From Lysobacterales bacterium (GTDB taxonomy: Bacteria; Pseudomonadota; Gammaproteobacteria; Xanthomonadales; Wenzhouxiangellaceae): a stretch of DNA of 64,000 nucleotides. The notes beneath the pieces are model-generated. The model saw only the letters and a list, made by a program, of their open reading frames with translations, had not been told where the DNA came from and searched no databases. The stretch covers positions 83,792-147,791 of the forward strand of contig PBLG01000010.1 in the NCBI GenBank assembly GCA_002722315.1, given 5' to 3'. The translations under genes and the position numbers were made by a program. Positions 11,633 through 20,252 of the stretch are shown piece by piece; within the stretch, counting starts at the first letter, position 1; each line of letters begins with the position of its first letter.

Positions 11633-11830
11633 TTACAGCTTCGGCAGCATCTTGCGAATCGCCTTCTCGTCGGCGCTCGATACCATCGAAGTCGAGCGCA
11701 GGCGACGCTTGCGCTTGGTGTCCTTCTTGGTCAGGATGTGGCTGTGGAATGCGTGCTTGCGCTTGATGCGCCCGCTTCCGGTTGCGCGGAACCGTTTGGC
11801 GGCACCGCGGTTCGATTTCATCTTGGGCAT
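11633..11830 (-). CDS. rpmI: 50S ribosomal protein L35
   Basis: Small basic ribosomal protein, 65 aa, starting [20 protein letters not shown] and containing the family stretch [15 protein letters not shown]. In most bacteria it follows infC; here no infC is present upstream. The next gene is the divergent Mla-type operon, so rpmI is the first gene of its transcript, with a plausible promoter at 11974-12003. Confidence 0.97.
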   Translation of the reverse strand: MPKMKSNRGAAKRFRATGSGRIKRKHAFHSHILTKKDTKRKRRLRSTSMVSSADEKAIRKMLPKL

Positions 11831-11973
11831 GTCGTACTCCTCTTGGTAATGCCGGTTCCGCAGCGGATTTTCGAAAGTGTTCGTCGAAAAGCGCTTTTCC
11901 CTGTTGTCTCCGGAACGGTTGTCCCGGCAGACCGCCCTGGGGCTGCGGTCAGGCTTGTTTTGTCAAGCCCGAT

Positions 11974-12003
11974 AGTATATCCGTTTTGGATGCGGCGTGT
12001 CCA
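11974..12003 (-). promoter_or_regulatory. Candidate sigma70 promoter of the rpmI-rplT-pheST-ihfA operon
   Basis: On the minus strand the -35 box TGGACA and -10 box TATACT are spaced by 18 bp. The resulting leader of about 135 nt could house L20-type autoregulation, but no structure is proven here. The 314-bp interval 11831-12144 otherwise contains only this and the weaker divergent promoter. Confidence 0.5.
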
Positions 12004-12045
12004 TATGCATGTGCGTGGCGAGCCTCTGGATCAAAGCGCTTGCGG

Positions 12046-12074
12046 TTGGCGCGACGACACGCCTGGCGTAACAT
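12046..12074 (+). promoter_or_regulatory. Weak candidate promoter of the Mla-type operon
   Basis: The boxes TTGGCG and TAACAT are spaced by 17 bp, about 70 bp before the permease start. Confidence 0.3.
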
Positions 12075-12144
12075 TCGAGTTGTGGTCCGGCCCGTGCGAG
12101 ACAACCGGCCCCGGGTGCGACAGACCACGCAATGATCCCGGAGC

Positions 12145-13299
12145 ATGATCGAGATGAGCGATGAAGCGATGAGCGCCAGAAAGCAGTCAGGGGCCGACGC
12201 CGAACTTGTCCGGGAGCCCGGCCGGGAGGGTGTGTTGTCGGCCCGCGGCGATTGGACCCTGGCAAACGTGGAACGGCTCAGTAACCAGGTCGACGCCCTC
12301 ACCGCGCGGGCCGACCAACTCGACGCCAGCGGCATCTCCAGGCTTGACGCCTCCGGCGCCCTGCTGCTGGAGCGGCTTTTCTGCCGAACAGGACAGAACC
12401 CGACCGAGTCCGGGCTGACCGGCCAGTGGCGCACCCTGTTTGAAGCCGTGGATTCGGCCTGCGACGACGAACGCGAGCCGGAGCCGGACCGCGAGCCGCA
12501 GTGGCGACAGATCCTGGGCCGTATCGGCCGGGCCACGGTGGAAGTCAGCCAGAGCACGCGCGAGCTGATGAACTTCATGGGGATCACGGTCCACCGGCTT
12601 GCGCGAACCGTCGCCCAGCCATGGCGCCTGCGCCTGACCTCGACCGTCCATCACATGGAACAGACGGGGCTGGACGCCGTCCCGCTGCTGATACTGCTTT
12701 CGGGGCTGATCGGGGCGGTGGTGGCGTTCCTGGGCGCCACCGTGCTGCGCGATTTCGGCGCCGAGCTGTTCGTGATCGACCTCGTGACATTCGCCTTCGT
12801 GCGCGAATTCGGCGTGCTGCTGACCGCCGTTCTGCTGGCCGGCCGCACCGCCAGCGCGTTCTGCGCCCAGATCGGCATGATGAAATCGCGCGAGGAGCTG
12901 GATGCGATTCGAACCCTCGGGCTCGACGAAATCGAGGTGCTGGTGCTGCCGCGCCTGCTGGCCCTGCTCGTCACCCTGCCCCTGCTGGCGTTCATCGCCA
13001 CGATTTCCGGTCTGGTCGGCGGGTTGGTCGTTTCGGTGCTGTCGCTGGACATCAACCTGACGCTGTTCATCGACCGGGTCGAGCAGACCATCACGCTCAA
13101 GCACTACCTCGTGGGCATGATCAAGGCGCCGATCTTCGCCGTCGTCATCGCGCTGATCGGCTGCCTGGAAGGCCTCAGGGTTTCCGGCACGGCGCAGTCG
13201 GTGGGCGAACACACCACCACCGCCGTGGTTCGAAGCCTCACCATGGTCATCGTCATCGACGCCCTGGCCGCGGTCTACTTCATGGAGATCGGATGGTGA
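12145..13299 (+). CDS. mlaE: MlaE-family lipid ABC transporter permease with N-terminal STAS-like domain
   Basis: Inner-membrane permease of an MCE-type phospholipid transporter. The C-terminal two thirds (about 140-384) is a typical MlaE/YrbE domain with five or six hydrophobic helices and the signatures FGAELFVIDLVTFAFVREFG and GRTASAFCAQIGMMKSREE. Residues about 25-110 resemble a STAS domain (LSARGDWTLANVERLSNQ, SGISRLDASGALLLERL), the fold of the separate MlaB subunit, so MlaB appears fused. Several ATG codons lie close together at the 5' end, so the exact start is uncertain. It overlaps the ATPase gene by 7 bp. The substrate direction, import or export of lipid, cannot be inferred. Confidence 0.9.
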   Translation: MIEMSDEAMSARKQSGADAELVREPGREGVLSARGDWTLANVERLSNQVDALTARADQLDASGISRLDASGALLLERLFCRTGQNPTESGLTGQWRTLFEAVDSACDDEREPEPDREPQWRQILGRIGRATVEVSQSTRELMNFMGITVHRLARTVAQPWRLRLTSTVHHMEQTGLDAVPLLILLSGLIGAVVAFLGATVLRDFGAELFVIDLVTFAFVREFGVLLTAVLLAGRTASAFCAQIGMMKSREELDAIRTLGLDEIEVLVLPRLLALLVTLPLLAFIATISGLVGGLVVSVLSLDINLTLFIDRVEQTITLKHYLVGMIKAPIFAVVIALIGCLEGLRVSGTAQSVGEHTTTAVVRSLTMVIVIDALAAVYFMEIGW

Positions 13300-14093
13300 G
13301 CGACGCCGAAGACAACGACCAGGTACCGGTCATCCGGGTGCGAGGCCTGGACAACCGGTTCGGCACCGACATCGTGCACCAGGACCTGGACCTGGACGTA
13401 TGTCGCGGCGAGATCCTGGGCGTGGTCGGCGGATCGGGCACCGGAAAGTCGGTCCTGATGCGCTCGATTCTCGGGCTGCTGCGACCCAGCGGCGGCACCA
13501 TAGAGGTCTTCGGCCAGCGGTTGAAGGACTCGGAGGATGCCCAGCAGGTCATGTCGCGCCGGGCCGGCGTGCTGTTCCAGGACGGGGCGCTGTTTTCATC
13601 GCTGAGCGTGCTCGAAAACGTCGAGCTCCCGTTGAAGACGCACCGCCCCGACCTTTCGACCCAGTTGCGTCGGGACCTCGCGCGCTCGAAGATCCAGCTT
13701 TCCGGGCTGTCGGCTTCGACCAGTCCGAAAATGCCTTCCGAACTGTCCGGCGGCATGCGCAAGCGCGTCGCGCTGGCCCGGGCCCTGGCGCTGGAACCGG
13801 AGCTGCTGTTTCTGGACGAGCCCACCGCCGGCCTGGACCCGATAGGCGCGGCGGAATTCGACCGCCTGCTGCGCACCCTGCAGCGCGCACTGGGACTCAC
13901 GGTTTTCCTGATCACGCACGACCTCGATACCTTGTACGCGATCTGCGACAGGATCGCCGTGATCGCCGACCGCAAGATCCTGGCGGCGGGTCCGCTGGGC
14001 GAGATCGAGAAACTCGACCACGAGTGGATACGCAACTACTTTCACGGGCCCCGCGCGCGCGCCGCCCGGCACGAACAAGCAGCCACGGGCTGA
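13293..14093 (+). CDS. mlaF: MlaF-family ABC transporter ATP-binding protein
   Basis: Cytoplasmic ATPase that powers the MCE transporter. The 266-aa protein has Walker A GGSGTGKS at 46-53, a Q loop in VLFQDGALFSSLSV, the signature ELSGGMRKRVALARAL, Walker B ELLFLDEPTAGLDP and the H loop LITHDLD. The start ATG overlaps the permease stop codon, which implies translational coupling. The longer open frame upstream is only the shifted permease gene. It fits the MlaF/Ttg2A branch of ABC proteins. Confidence 0.95.
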   Translation: MVSDAEDNDQVPVIRVRGLDNRFGTDIVHQDLDLDVCRGEILGVVGGSGTGKSVLMRSILGLLRPSGGTIEVFGQRLKDSEDAQQVMSRRAGVLFQDGALFSSLSVLENVELPLKTHRPDLSTQLRRDLARSKIQLSGLSASTSPKMPSELSGGMRKRVALARALALEPELLFLDEPTAGLDPIGAAEFDRLLRTLQRALGLTVFLITHDLDTLYAICDRIAVIADRKILAAGPLGEIEKLDHEWIRNYFHGPRARAARHEQAATG

Positions 14094-14115
14094 GCAAGTT
14101 GAAGGAGTACCAGGC

Positions 14116-15081
14116 ATGGAAACGAAAGCCAACTACGTCGTCATCGGTGCGTTCACGTTCACGATTGCCATCGCGGCGGTGCTGTTCGGGCTGTTTGCGG
14201 CCCGCTACGCGACCGACAGCGCCTGGAACCACTACCAGATCCTGTTCAACGAATCGGTCATTGGCCTGTCCGACGGCAGCCCGGTGCTCTACAACGGGGT
14301 CAACGTCGGCCGCGTGACGGAACTCGACCTGAATCCCGACGACGTGAGGCAGGTCCTGGTCACCGTCGAGATCGAAGCCCAGGTGCCGGTGCACCGCGAC
14401 ACGGTCGCGACCATTCGCCTGACCGGCCTGACCGGTACGGCGGCGATCCAGCTCACCGGCGGCACGCCCGGGAGCGCGCTTCTGAAGCCGACCAACGGCG
14501 ACCCGCCGCAGATACCGTCGGTTTCGTCGCCGCTCAATCGCCTGCTGGAATCGTCGGAAGGCATCGTCGTGACCGCCAACAAGGTCCTCAACCAGCTCGA
14601 TGCGCTGTTCAGCGACGACAACGTGGAACGAGTCAACGCCACGGTCGCGTCGCTGGAGCGGTTCGGGGGTTCACTGGCCGAGCCCGACAGCCCGCTGAAC
14701 CGGCTGCTGGCCAACACCTCCGAGGCCAGCGAGTCGCTGTCGGACCTGCTGGAACGAATCGGCAGCGCGACCGAGCGGTTCGACCGGCTGGTCGCTGGCG
14801 TCGACGAGGGTCTCGTCCGCGATCTTCCGGAACTGAAGGAGCGGCTTTCGGGCACCCTGGCGAACCTCGAATCGCTCTCCGGCCGTCTCGATACGATCAT
14901 CGCCAGCAACCAGGACGCACTCAGCCAGATTGGCGGCGTCGGGGTGCGCCAGGTATCCGGCGGCGTCGAGGAAATCCGTCGCCTGATCCGGGACCTTTCC
15001 GACCTGGTGCGCCAGGTCGAGGACAACCCGGCGCGCTTTCTGCTCGGCGGCGAACAACCTGAGGAGTACCCGTCACGATGA
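14116..15081 (+). CDS. mlaD: MlaD-family MCE-domain substrate-binding protein
   Basis: Membrane-anchored periplasmic MCE protein; such proteins form hexameric rings that carry lipid between membranes. The 321 aa begin with a single anchor helix (about 7-30, VVIGAFTFTIAIAAVLFGLF). A single MCE domain follows at about 38-115 (GLSDGSPVLYNGVNVGRVTELDL, given in family form). A long helical, coiled-coil-prone tail spans 140-310, longer than in E. coli MlaD (183 aa). A strong AAGGAG site precedes the start. The stop overlaps the next gene in ATGA. Confidence 0.93.
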   Translation: METKANYVVIGAFTFTIAIAAVLFGLFAARYATDSAWNHYQILFNESVIGLSDGSPVLYNGVNVGRVTELDLNPDDVRQVLVTVEIEAQVPVHRDTVATIRLTGLTGTAAIQLTGGTPGSALLKPTNGDPPQIPSVSSPLNRLLESSEGIVVTANKVLNQLDALFSDDNVERVNATVASLERFGGSLAEPDSPLNRLLANTSEASESLSDLLERIGSATERFDRLVAGVDEGLVRDLPELKERLSGTLANLESLSGRLDTIIASNQDALSQIGGVGVRQVSGGVEEIRRLIRDLSDLVRQVEDNPARFLLGGEQPEEYPSR

Positions 15082-15665
15082 ACACATTCTGGAAATTCCA
15101 GGCCGCCGCCGCGGCGTTGCTGCTGGCCGCCGCCTGCTCGATAATTCCCGAGAGCGAACCGGTGCAGTTGCTCGACCCCCAGCTTCCGTCGCCTTCAGCG
15201 GCCGGCCAGAGCGTCGCCTGGACGCTGAATGTCACCAGACCGGAATCCGACCCGGCCCGCGATTCGAGCCGTGTCCTGGTGCGCACCGGCGAGGGCCGCC
15301 TCCAGGTGCACGCCACCGCGCGCTGGGTGGCCGCCGCCCCGGAACTGTTGCGCACCCGTCTCGTGAGATACCTGCGCGATTCACAGCGAATTGCGCAGGT
15401 CAGCGCAGGCGCCGCCGGAATGGACAGGACGCTGGCCCTGGATCTGCGCGCGTTCGAACTGGTGGAAACCGACGACGGCCGCCTGGAAGCCGAAATCCGA
15501 CTCGAGGCCCGGCTCTACGACAGCCGCTCGGCAGAATTGATGGCGCGCCAGCTCTTCCAGGCACGCAGGGCCATAGGCGGCGCCGGAGCGGCCGAGATCG
15601 TCGACGGCTTCGAGTCGGTATTCGGGGAAGTGATTCCGGCGCTCGCCGACTGGTTGTCGGACTGA
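15078..15665 (+). CDS. ABC-type transport auxiliary lipoprotein, PqiC-like
   Basis: Probable outer-membrane lipoprotein of 195 aa that works with the MlaEFD-like complex. A lipoprotein signal peptide ends at the lipobox LAAAC, with the lipidated cysteine about residue 20. The mature part contains LDPQLPSPSAAGQSVAWTLN and a C-terminal ARRAIGGAGAAEIVDGFESV pattern like the ABC_trans_aux/PqiC family. In PqiABC and related loci this lipoprotein sits at the outer-membrane end of the MCE bridge. It overlaps mlaD by 4 bp and is last in the operon. The similarity is by pattern, so the exact family could differ. Confidence 0.8.
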   Translation: MNTFWKFQAAAAALLLAAACSIIPESEPVQLLDPQLPSPSAAGQSVAWTLNVTRPESDPARDSSRVLVRTGEGRLQVHATARWVAAAPELLRTRLVRYLRDSQRIAQVSAGAAGMDRTLALDLRAFELVETDDGRLEAEIRLEARLYDSRSAELMARQLFQARRAIGGAGAAEIVDGFESVFGEVIPALADWLSD

Positions 15666-15769
15666 CGCGGCAATAGGCGTAATCGGGGGGCCAGACAACC
15701 GAAAGAGTTCGTCGTGCGATGCGATAATGGGCGATTGACAAATCGAAACCATAAGGAAGGAAGCACGCA

Positions 15770-17302
15770 ATGAGCAAGCGCGCAGGAAAGATTCTCGATT
15801 CGCTGGGCCTGAAGGCCGAAAACCCCGGCGCCTGTTTCGGTCCCGGCCAATGGTCGACCACCACCGACGCCGGCCGCATCGACTCGATCAATCCGGCCAC
15901 CGGCGAGGTAATCGCGAGCGTCAATGCCGCATCCGAAGCCGATTACGAGCGGGTTCTCTCGCAGGCCGTGGAGACCGCGCGCGCCTGGCGTCAGGTCCCC
16001 GCGCCGCAGCGCGGCGAAGCGGTCCGGCTGGTGACCGAGGCACTGCGCAAGTACAAGGATCCTCTTGGCAGCCTGGTGTCGATGGAAATGGGCAAGATCA
16101 AGCCCGAGGGCGACGGCGAGGTCCAGGAGATGATCGACATCGGCGACTTCGCGGTCGGCCAGTCGCGCATGCTCTACGGCAAGACCATGCATTCCGAGCG
16201 TCCCGGACACCGCATGTACGAGCAGTGGCATCCGCTGGGCGTGGTCGGCGTGGTCACCGCGTTCAACTTCCCGGTGGCGGTCTGGGCCTGGAACGCCCTG
16301 CTGTCGGCAATCTGCGGCAACGCCACGATCTGGAAGCCTTCACCCAAGGGCGTGCTGTGCTGCGCGGCAGTCCAGAACATTGCCAACGAGGCGCTGGAAG
16401 GCACAGATTTTCCGCCGATCTTCACCAGCTTCATGGAATCCGGCCACGCGCTGGCCCAGCGCTTCATCGACGACGAGCGCGTCAACCTGATGTCGTTCAC
16501 CGGCTCCAGCGCGATCGGCCGCAAGGTCGGCGAACGGGTCGCGGCGCGCATGGGCAAGAGCCTGCTCGAACTGGGCGGCAACAACGCGATGATCGTCGAC
16601 GAGACGGCCGACCTCAAGCTGGCGATTCCGGCCATCGTGTTCGGCGCGGTCGGCACTGCCGGCCAGCGATGCACGTCGACGCGTCGGCTGTTCCTGCACG
16701 AATCGATCGCCGACGACGTCATCGGCACGCTGGTCGACGCCTACAAGCAGGTGCGCATCGGCGACCCGCTCGACGAGGGCACGCTGATGGGTCCGCTGAC
16801 CGACGAGGCCGCCATCGAACGCTACATGGACGCCATCGAACAGGTAAAAGCGGCAGGCGGCGAACTGCTGACCGGCGGCAAGCGCATCGAGCGCGACGGC
16901 TACTTCGTCGAGCCGGCCATCGTGCGCGCCGAAAATCACTGGGACATCGTCCAGGAAGAGACCTTCGCGCCGATTCTCTACGTGATGACGTTCAAGACGC
17001 TGGAAGAAGCGGTCGAAATGCACAACGACGTGCGCCAGGGCCTGTCCTCGTCGCTGTTCACCACCGATCTCCGAAACGAGGAGTACTTCCTCGGCCACCT
17101 GGGTTCGGACTGCGGCATCGCCAACATCAACATCGGCACCTCGGGCGCCAAAATCGGCGGTGCGTTCGGCGGCGAGAAGGAAACCGGCGGTGGGCGCGAG
17201 TCCGGCTCGGACGCCTGGCAGAACTACATGCGCCGGCAGACCAACACCATCAATCACTCCACCGAACTTCCGCTGGCCCAGGGCATCAAGTTCGACCTGT
17301 AG
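15770..17302 (+). CDS. ALDH7-family aldehyde dehydrogenase (aminoadipate semialdehyde / piperideine-6-carboxylate type)
   Basis: NAD(P)-dependent aldehyde dehydrogenase of 510 aa related to antiquitin (ALDH7A1) and bacterial AmaB/Pcd, which oxidise alpha-aminoadipate semialdehyde in lysine breakdown. The catalytic Cys301 is in [12 protein letters not shown] and the general base Glu267 is in LLELGGNN. The cofactor region is [15 protein letters not shown] with KPSPK. Typical ALDH7 stretches such as [20 protein letters not shown] near the C terminus support the subfamily. The start has a strong AAGGAAGG site. No other lysine catabolism genes are adjacent, so the substrate is inferred from family only. 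Confidence 0.88.
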   Translation: MSKRAGKILDSLGLKAENPGACFGPGQWSTTTDAGRIDSINPATGEVIASVNAASEADYERVLSQAVETARAWRQVPAPQRGEAVRLVTEALRKYKDPLGSLVSMEMGKIKPEGDGEVQEMIDIGDFAVGQSRMLYGKTMHSERPGHRMYEQWHPLGVVGVVTAFNFPVAVWAWNALLSAICGNATIWKPSPKGVLCCAAVQNIANEALEGTDFPPIFTSFMESGHALAQRFIDDERVNLMSFTGSSAIGRKVGERVAARMGKSLLELGGNNAMIVDETADLKLAIPAIVFGAVGTAGQRCTSTRRLFLHESIADDVIGTLVDAYKQVRIGDPLDEGTLMGPLTDEAAIERYMDAIEQVKAAGGELLTGGKRIERDGYFVEPAIVRAENHWDIVQEETFAPILYVMTFKTLEEAVEMHNDVRQGLSSSLFTTDLRNEEYFLGHLGSDCGIANINIGTSGAKIGGAFGGEKETGGGRESGSDAWQNYMRRQTNTINHSTELPLAQGIKFDL

Positions 17303-17380
17303 CGGCGTAGAATGGAGGCACGGCGCGGACCTTTCCGCGCCGGCCCATTCAGGATTCGACGCACGGAGGACACCGGTCCG

Positions 17381-17740
17381 ATGCACGCCACCGCAGAAAC
17401 CAACACCGCGGCGGTTATCAGCCTGGTCTCGGGCATCCTGGCCTGGGTGGCCGTTCCGCTTCTCGGCAGCCTCGTCGCGGTCTTCACGGGCCACGCGGCA
17501 CTCAACCAGATTCGCGCATCCGGCGGGCTGGAATCGGGCGAAGGCCTGGCCGCGGCCGGCCTGGTCCTGGGCTGGTTGCAACTGGGTCTGCTGCTCCTGG
17601 CGCTGGTCGGGTGGATCGTTTTCGCCGCCGTGGCCGGGCTTGTCGGCGGCTTTACGCTGCTGCTTCTGGTCGGCCTCGGACTGTTATTTGCGGCCGGCCT
17701 TGCCGGCCTGCTGTGGATGCTTTTCCTCGGAGTCGCCTGA
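17381..17740 (+). CDS. DUF4190-type small membrane protein
   Basis: Hydrophobic protein of 119 aa. The sequence AAVISLVSGILAWVAVPLLG, GHAALNQIRASGG and GEGLAAAGLVLGWLQLGLLL is the pattern of DUF4190 proteins, with GHxAL and GxGLAxAGLVLG motifs. Three or four membrane segments fill most of the chain. The start at MHATAETN is preferred because ACGGAGGA lies just upstream; a longer frame would begin within the intergenic region. It ends 3 bp before pyrD and is probably co-transcribed with it. The function of the family is unknown. Confidence 0.8.
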   Translation: MHATAETNTAAVISLVSGILAWVAVPLLGSLVAVFTGHAALNQIRASGGLESGEGLAAAGLVLGWLQLGLLLLALVGWIVFAAVAGLVGGFTLLLLVGLGLLFAAGLAGLLWMLFLGVA

Positions 17741-17743
17741 ACC

Positions 17744-18775
17744 ATGTACAACTGGCTGAGAAAAGGCCTTTTTTCGCTGCCGCCGGAAACCGCGCACGAA
17801 CTGGCCATGGAATCGATGAAGTTCGGCGGCCACTTCGGCCTGCCAAGGCTGATGGCGGGCGCGGCGGTCGACGACCCGCTGGTGCTCATGGGCATCGAAT
17901 TCCCCAACCGCGTCGGACTGGCCGCCGGGCTGGACAAGAACGGCGACTATATCGACGCGCTCGGCCAACTGGGCTTCGGCCACCTCGAACTCGGCACCGT
18001 CACGCCGGAACCGCAGCCCGGCAATCCGCAGCCGCGAATGTTCCGGGTCAAGCCGGCGCAAGCCATCATCAACCGTATGGGCTTCAACAACAAGGGCGTC
18101 GACCACCTGGTCAAGCGCCTGGCGGCGCGCCGCTACCCGGGCGTGGTCGGCGCGAACATCGGCAAGCAGAAGGACACGCCGGTCGATCGTGCGGCGGACG
18201 ATTATCTGACTTGCCTTGAGAAGGTCTACCCGCACTGCGACTACGTCGCGGTCAACATTTCCTCGCCCAACACCGAGAACCTGCGCCAGCTCCAGGACAG
18301 CGGGCACCTGCGTGAACTGCTCGAGGCGATCGTCCGGGCCGGAAACGACCACGCCGAGACCTTCGGCGGCAAGTGCCCGATCGTCGTCAAGATCGCGCCC
18401 GACTGGGAAGACGCCGCGCTTACCGATGCACTCGAGACCATAGCCGCTTCCGGGGTCGACGGCCTGAATGCGACCAATACCACAATCTCGCGCGACGCCA
18501 TTGCCGGCCTGCCCCACGCCGAGGAGGCCGGGGGACTGAGCGGCGCGCCGCTGCTCGAACCGGCCAACCGCGTGATGAAGCGATGCCGCGAGGTGCTGGG
18601 AGATTCGTTCCCGATCATGGGCAGCGGCGGCATCATGAGCGGCAGCGACGCGGTCGCCAAGGTCACCGCCGGCGCCGACGTGGTGCAGCTCTATACCGGG
18701 TTCATCTACAACGGCCCTGACCTGGTCGGAGAATGCGCACGCGCCATTGCCGAGGAATTTGCCAATGCCGAATGA
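17744..18775 (+). CDS. pyrD: Dihydroorotate dehydrogenase (quinone), class 2
   Basis: Peripheral inner-membrane FMN enzyme that oxidises dihydroorotate to orotate with quinone, step four of pyrimidine synthesis. The 343-aa chain has the class 2 N-terminal helix pair for membrane and quinone contact (MYNWLRKGLFSLPPETAHEL). FMN and substrate motifs are GLAAGLDKNGDYID, NRMGFNN and NATNTTISR. The catalytic serine lies in VNISSPNTENLRQL (Ser174). It overlaps murB by 11 bp. Confidence 0.97.
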   Translation: MYNWLRKGLFSLPPETAHELAMESMKFGGHFGLPRLMAGAAVDDPLVLMGIEFPNRVGLAAGLDKNGDYIDALGQLGFGHLELGTVTPEPQPGNPQPRMFRVKPAQAIINRMGFNNKGVDHLVKRLAARRYPGVVGANIGKQKDTPVDRAADDYLTCLEKVYPHCDYVAVNISSPNTENLRQLQDSGHLRELLEAIVRAGNDHAETFGGKCPIVVKIAPDWEDAALTDALETIAASGVDGLNATNTTISRDAIAGLPHAEEAGGLSGAPLLEPANRVMKRCREVLGDSFPIMGSGGIMSGSDAVAKVTAGADVVQLYTGFIYNGPDLVGECARAIAEEFANAE

Positions 18776-19790
18776 CATCGTCACGAACGCCCCGCTTGAG
18801 GCTTTGAGCACCTTCCGGCTCCCGGCACGGGCCGCGGAACTGGCGCGTCTGGAGGACGTCGCCGGCCTGCCCGATCTGCTCGACACCGAATTGCCGGTGC
18901 TGCTGCTCGGCGGCGGCAGCAACACGCTGTTCGTCGACGACTTTCCCGGCCGAATCGTCGTCAACCGGCTGCGCGGCATCGACAGCGAAGTCCTCGACCG
19001 CGACCGGGTGCTCGTCACCGCCGCGGCCGGCGAGAACTGGCACGAGCTGGTTCGCTGGACGCTGGATCGCGGTCTCTGGGGGCTGGAGAACCTGGCCATG
19101 ATTCCCGGCCTGGTCGGGGCCGCGCCGATGCAGAACATCGGCGCCTACGGCGTGGAACTGGCGCACTGCCTGGAGTCGGTGGAGGTATTCGACCGCCGGA
19201 CCGGGAGAAGCGAGCGCCTTGCGGCCTCCGAGTGCGGGCTGGACTACCGCGACAGCCGATTCAAGAGCGCCGACCGGGACAGGTTCGTGATCCTGGGCAT
19301 TCGGCTTGAACTGATGATGCACGGCACGCCGGTGCTCGAATACCCGTCCCTGCTTGAGGAACTCGAGCGCCACGGGCACGCCAGCCCGGAAGACCCGCGC
19401 ACGGTGGCGGCCGCCGTGATGCGGGTAAGAAAGAAAAAACTGCCCGACCCGGGCCTGATCGCCAACGCCGGCAGCTTCTTCAAGAATCCGGTGGTGAAAA
19501 ACCCCGTCGCACAGGACCTTGTCGAACGCAACCCGGACCTGCCCAGCTGGCCCGACAAGCCGGGCTGCACCAAGCTCTCGGCCGGCTGGCTCATCGACCA
19601 GCTGGGCTGGCGCGGCAAATCGTTCGGCGGCGCCCAGGTGTTCGACCGCCACGCGCTGGTGCTGATCAACCGCGGCGATGCGACCGGCCAGGACGTCCTG
19701 CGCCTGGCCCGGGAGATCAAGGCCAGCGTACACGAGCGATTCGGCGTCGAACTGGAGCCGGAGCCGCTGTTGGTGGGCGGGTCGGTCTGA
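18765..19790 (+). CDS. murB: UDP-N-acetylenolpyruvoylglucosamine reductase
   Basis: FAD enzyme that completes UDP-N-acetylmuramic acid in peptidoglycan synthesis. It has 341 aa, of the E. coli-like type I. The FAD-binding stretch is LLLGGGSNTLFVDDF, followed by GLENLAMIPGLVGAAPMQNI. Tyr161 lies in LDYRDSRF, and the catalytic Ser237 in IANAGSFFKNP. The start ATG inside the pyrD end has a GAGGA site at the right distance; a start 6 codons upstream is less likely. Coupling of pyrD and murB by overlap suggests a shared transcript. Confidence 0.96.
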   Translation: MPNDIVTNAPLEALSTFRLPARAAELARLEDVAGLPDLLDTELPVLLLGGGSNTLFVDDFPGRIVVNRLRGIDSEVLDRDRVLVTAAAGENWHELVRWTLDRGLWGLENLAMIPGLVGAAPMQNIGAYGVELAHCLESVEVFDRRTGRSERLAASECGLDYRDSRFKSADRDRFVILGIRLELMMHGTPVLEYPSLLEELERHGHASPEDPRTVAAAVMRVRKKKLPDPGLIANAGSFFKNPVVKNPVAQDLVERNPDLPSWPDKPGCTKLSAGWLIDQLGWRGKSFGGAQVFDRHALVLINRGDATGQDVLRLAREIKASVHERFGVELEPEPLLVGGSV

Positions 19791-19865
19791 TTCGAAGCCG
19801 TTGAATACCTGCCGTGTAGTCAGCTTGTTGAATGAAGCGCCCGGTCGAGCGCTGGAGCCATCACG

Positions 19866-20171
19866 CTATTCAGATGCTTCTCGCTGCCGGCTCGACAGCT
19901 CGGGCTTTTCGATCTGGCGTCGAATTTCGTCCGGGCGATGGGGTCGTTGGGCGCTCAACCCCTGAATATGTTCGGCCGCGTCAGCGATGGCGATAAAACT
20001 CTGACCGACTCCGAGCGCAATGATCAGCTTCAGCCATTCACCACCCGCTCCGTCGATATCTTGACCATAAAACAGGTTGAGGAAAGTCGCAGCTATTACG
20101 ACCGCCAGCAGAACTCCAGCGATAACCGACAACACCTTTCCGCACAGTCGTAACACTCCGTATGACTTCAT
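19866..20171 (-). CDS. Small two-helix membrane protein of unknown function
   Basis: I do not recognise this 101-aa protein. It has one strong hydrophobic helix at about 12-34 (VLSVIAGVLLAVVIAATFLN) and a weaker one at about 46-65 (LKLIIALGVGQSFIAIADAA), then a charged tail. Base composition is visibly lower in GC than in the neighbouring murB and pilB genes. It sits alone between murB and the tRNA-Thr repeat array, so it may be cargo of an old insertion at the tRNA. It could also be a chance frame; the hydrophobic pattern and clean start favour a real gene. Confidence 0.5.
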   Translation of the reverse strand: MKSYGVLRLCGKVLSVIAGVLLAVVIAATFLNLFYGQDIDGAGGEWLKLIIALGVGQSFIAIADAAEHIQGLSAQRPHRPDEIRRQIEKPELSSRQREASE

Positions 20172-20252
20172 CTCGATCTTCCCGTTAAAACTATATTTTT
20201 GCTGGATTGAGTCGACATCCTTGCCTTCACTTTACCAATTCAAGGAGCCGGT

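Noticed and set aside
12501..13292. N-terminal extension of the MlaF frame to 530 codons.
   Set aside because: It is the permease gene read in another frame; the ATP-binding protein begins at the ATG overlapping the permease stop.
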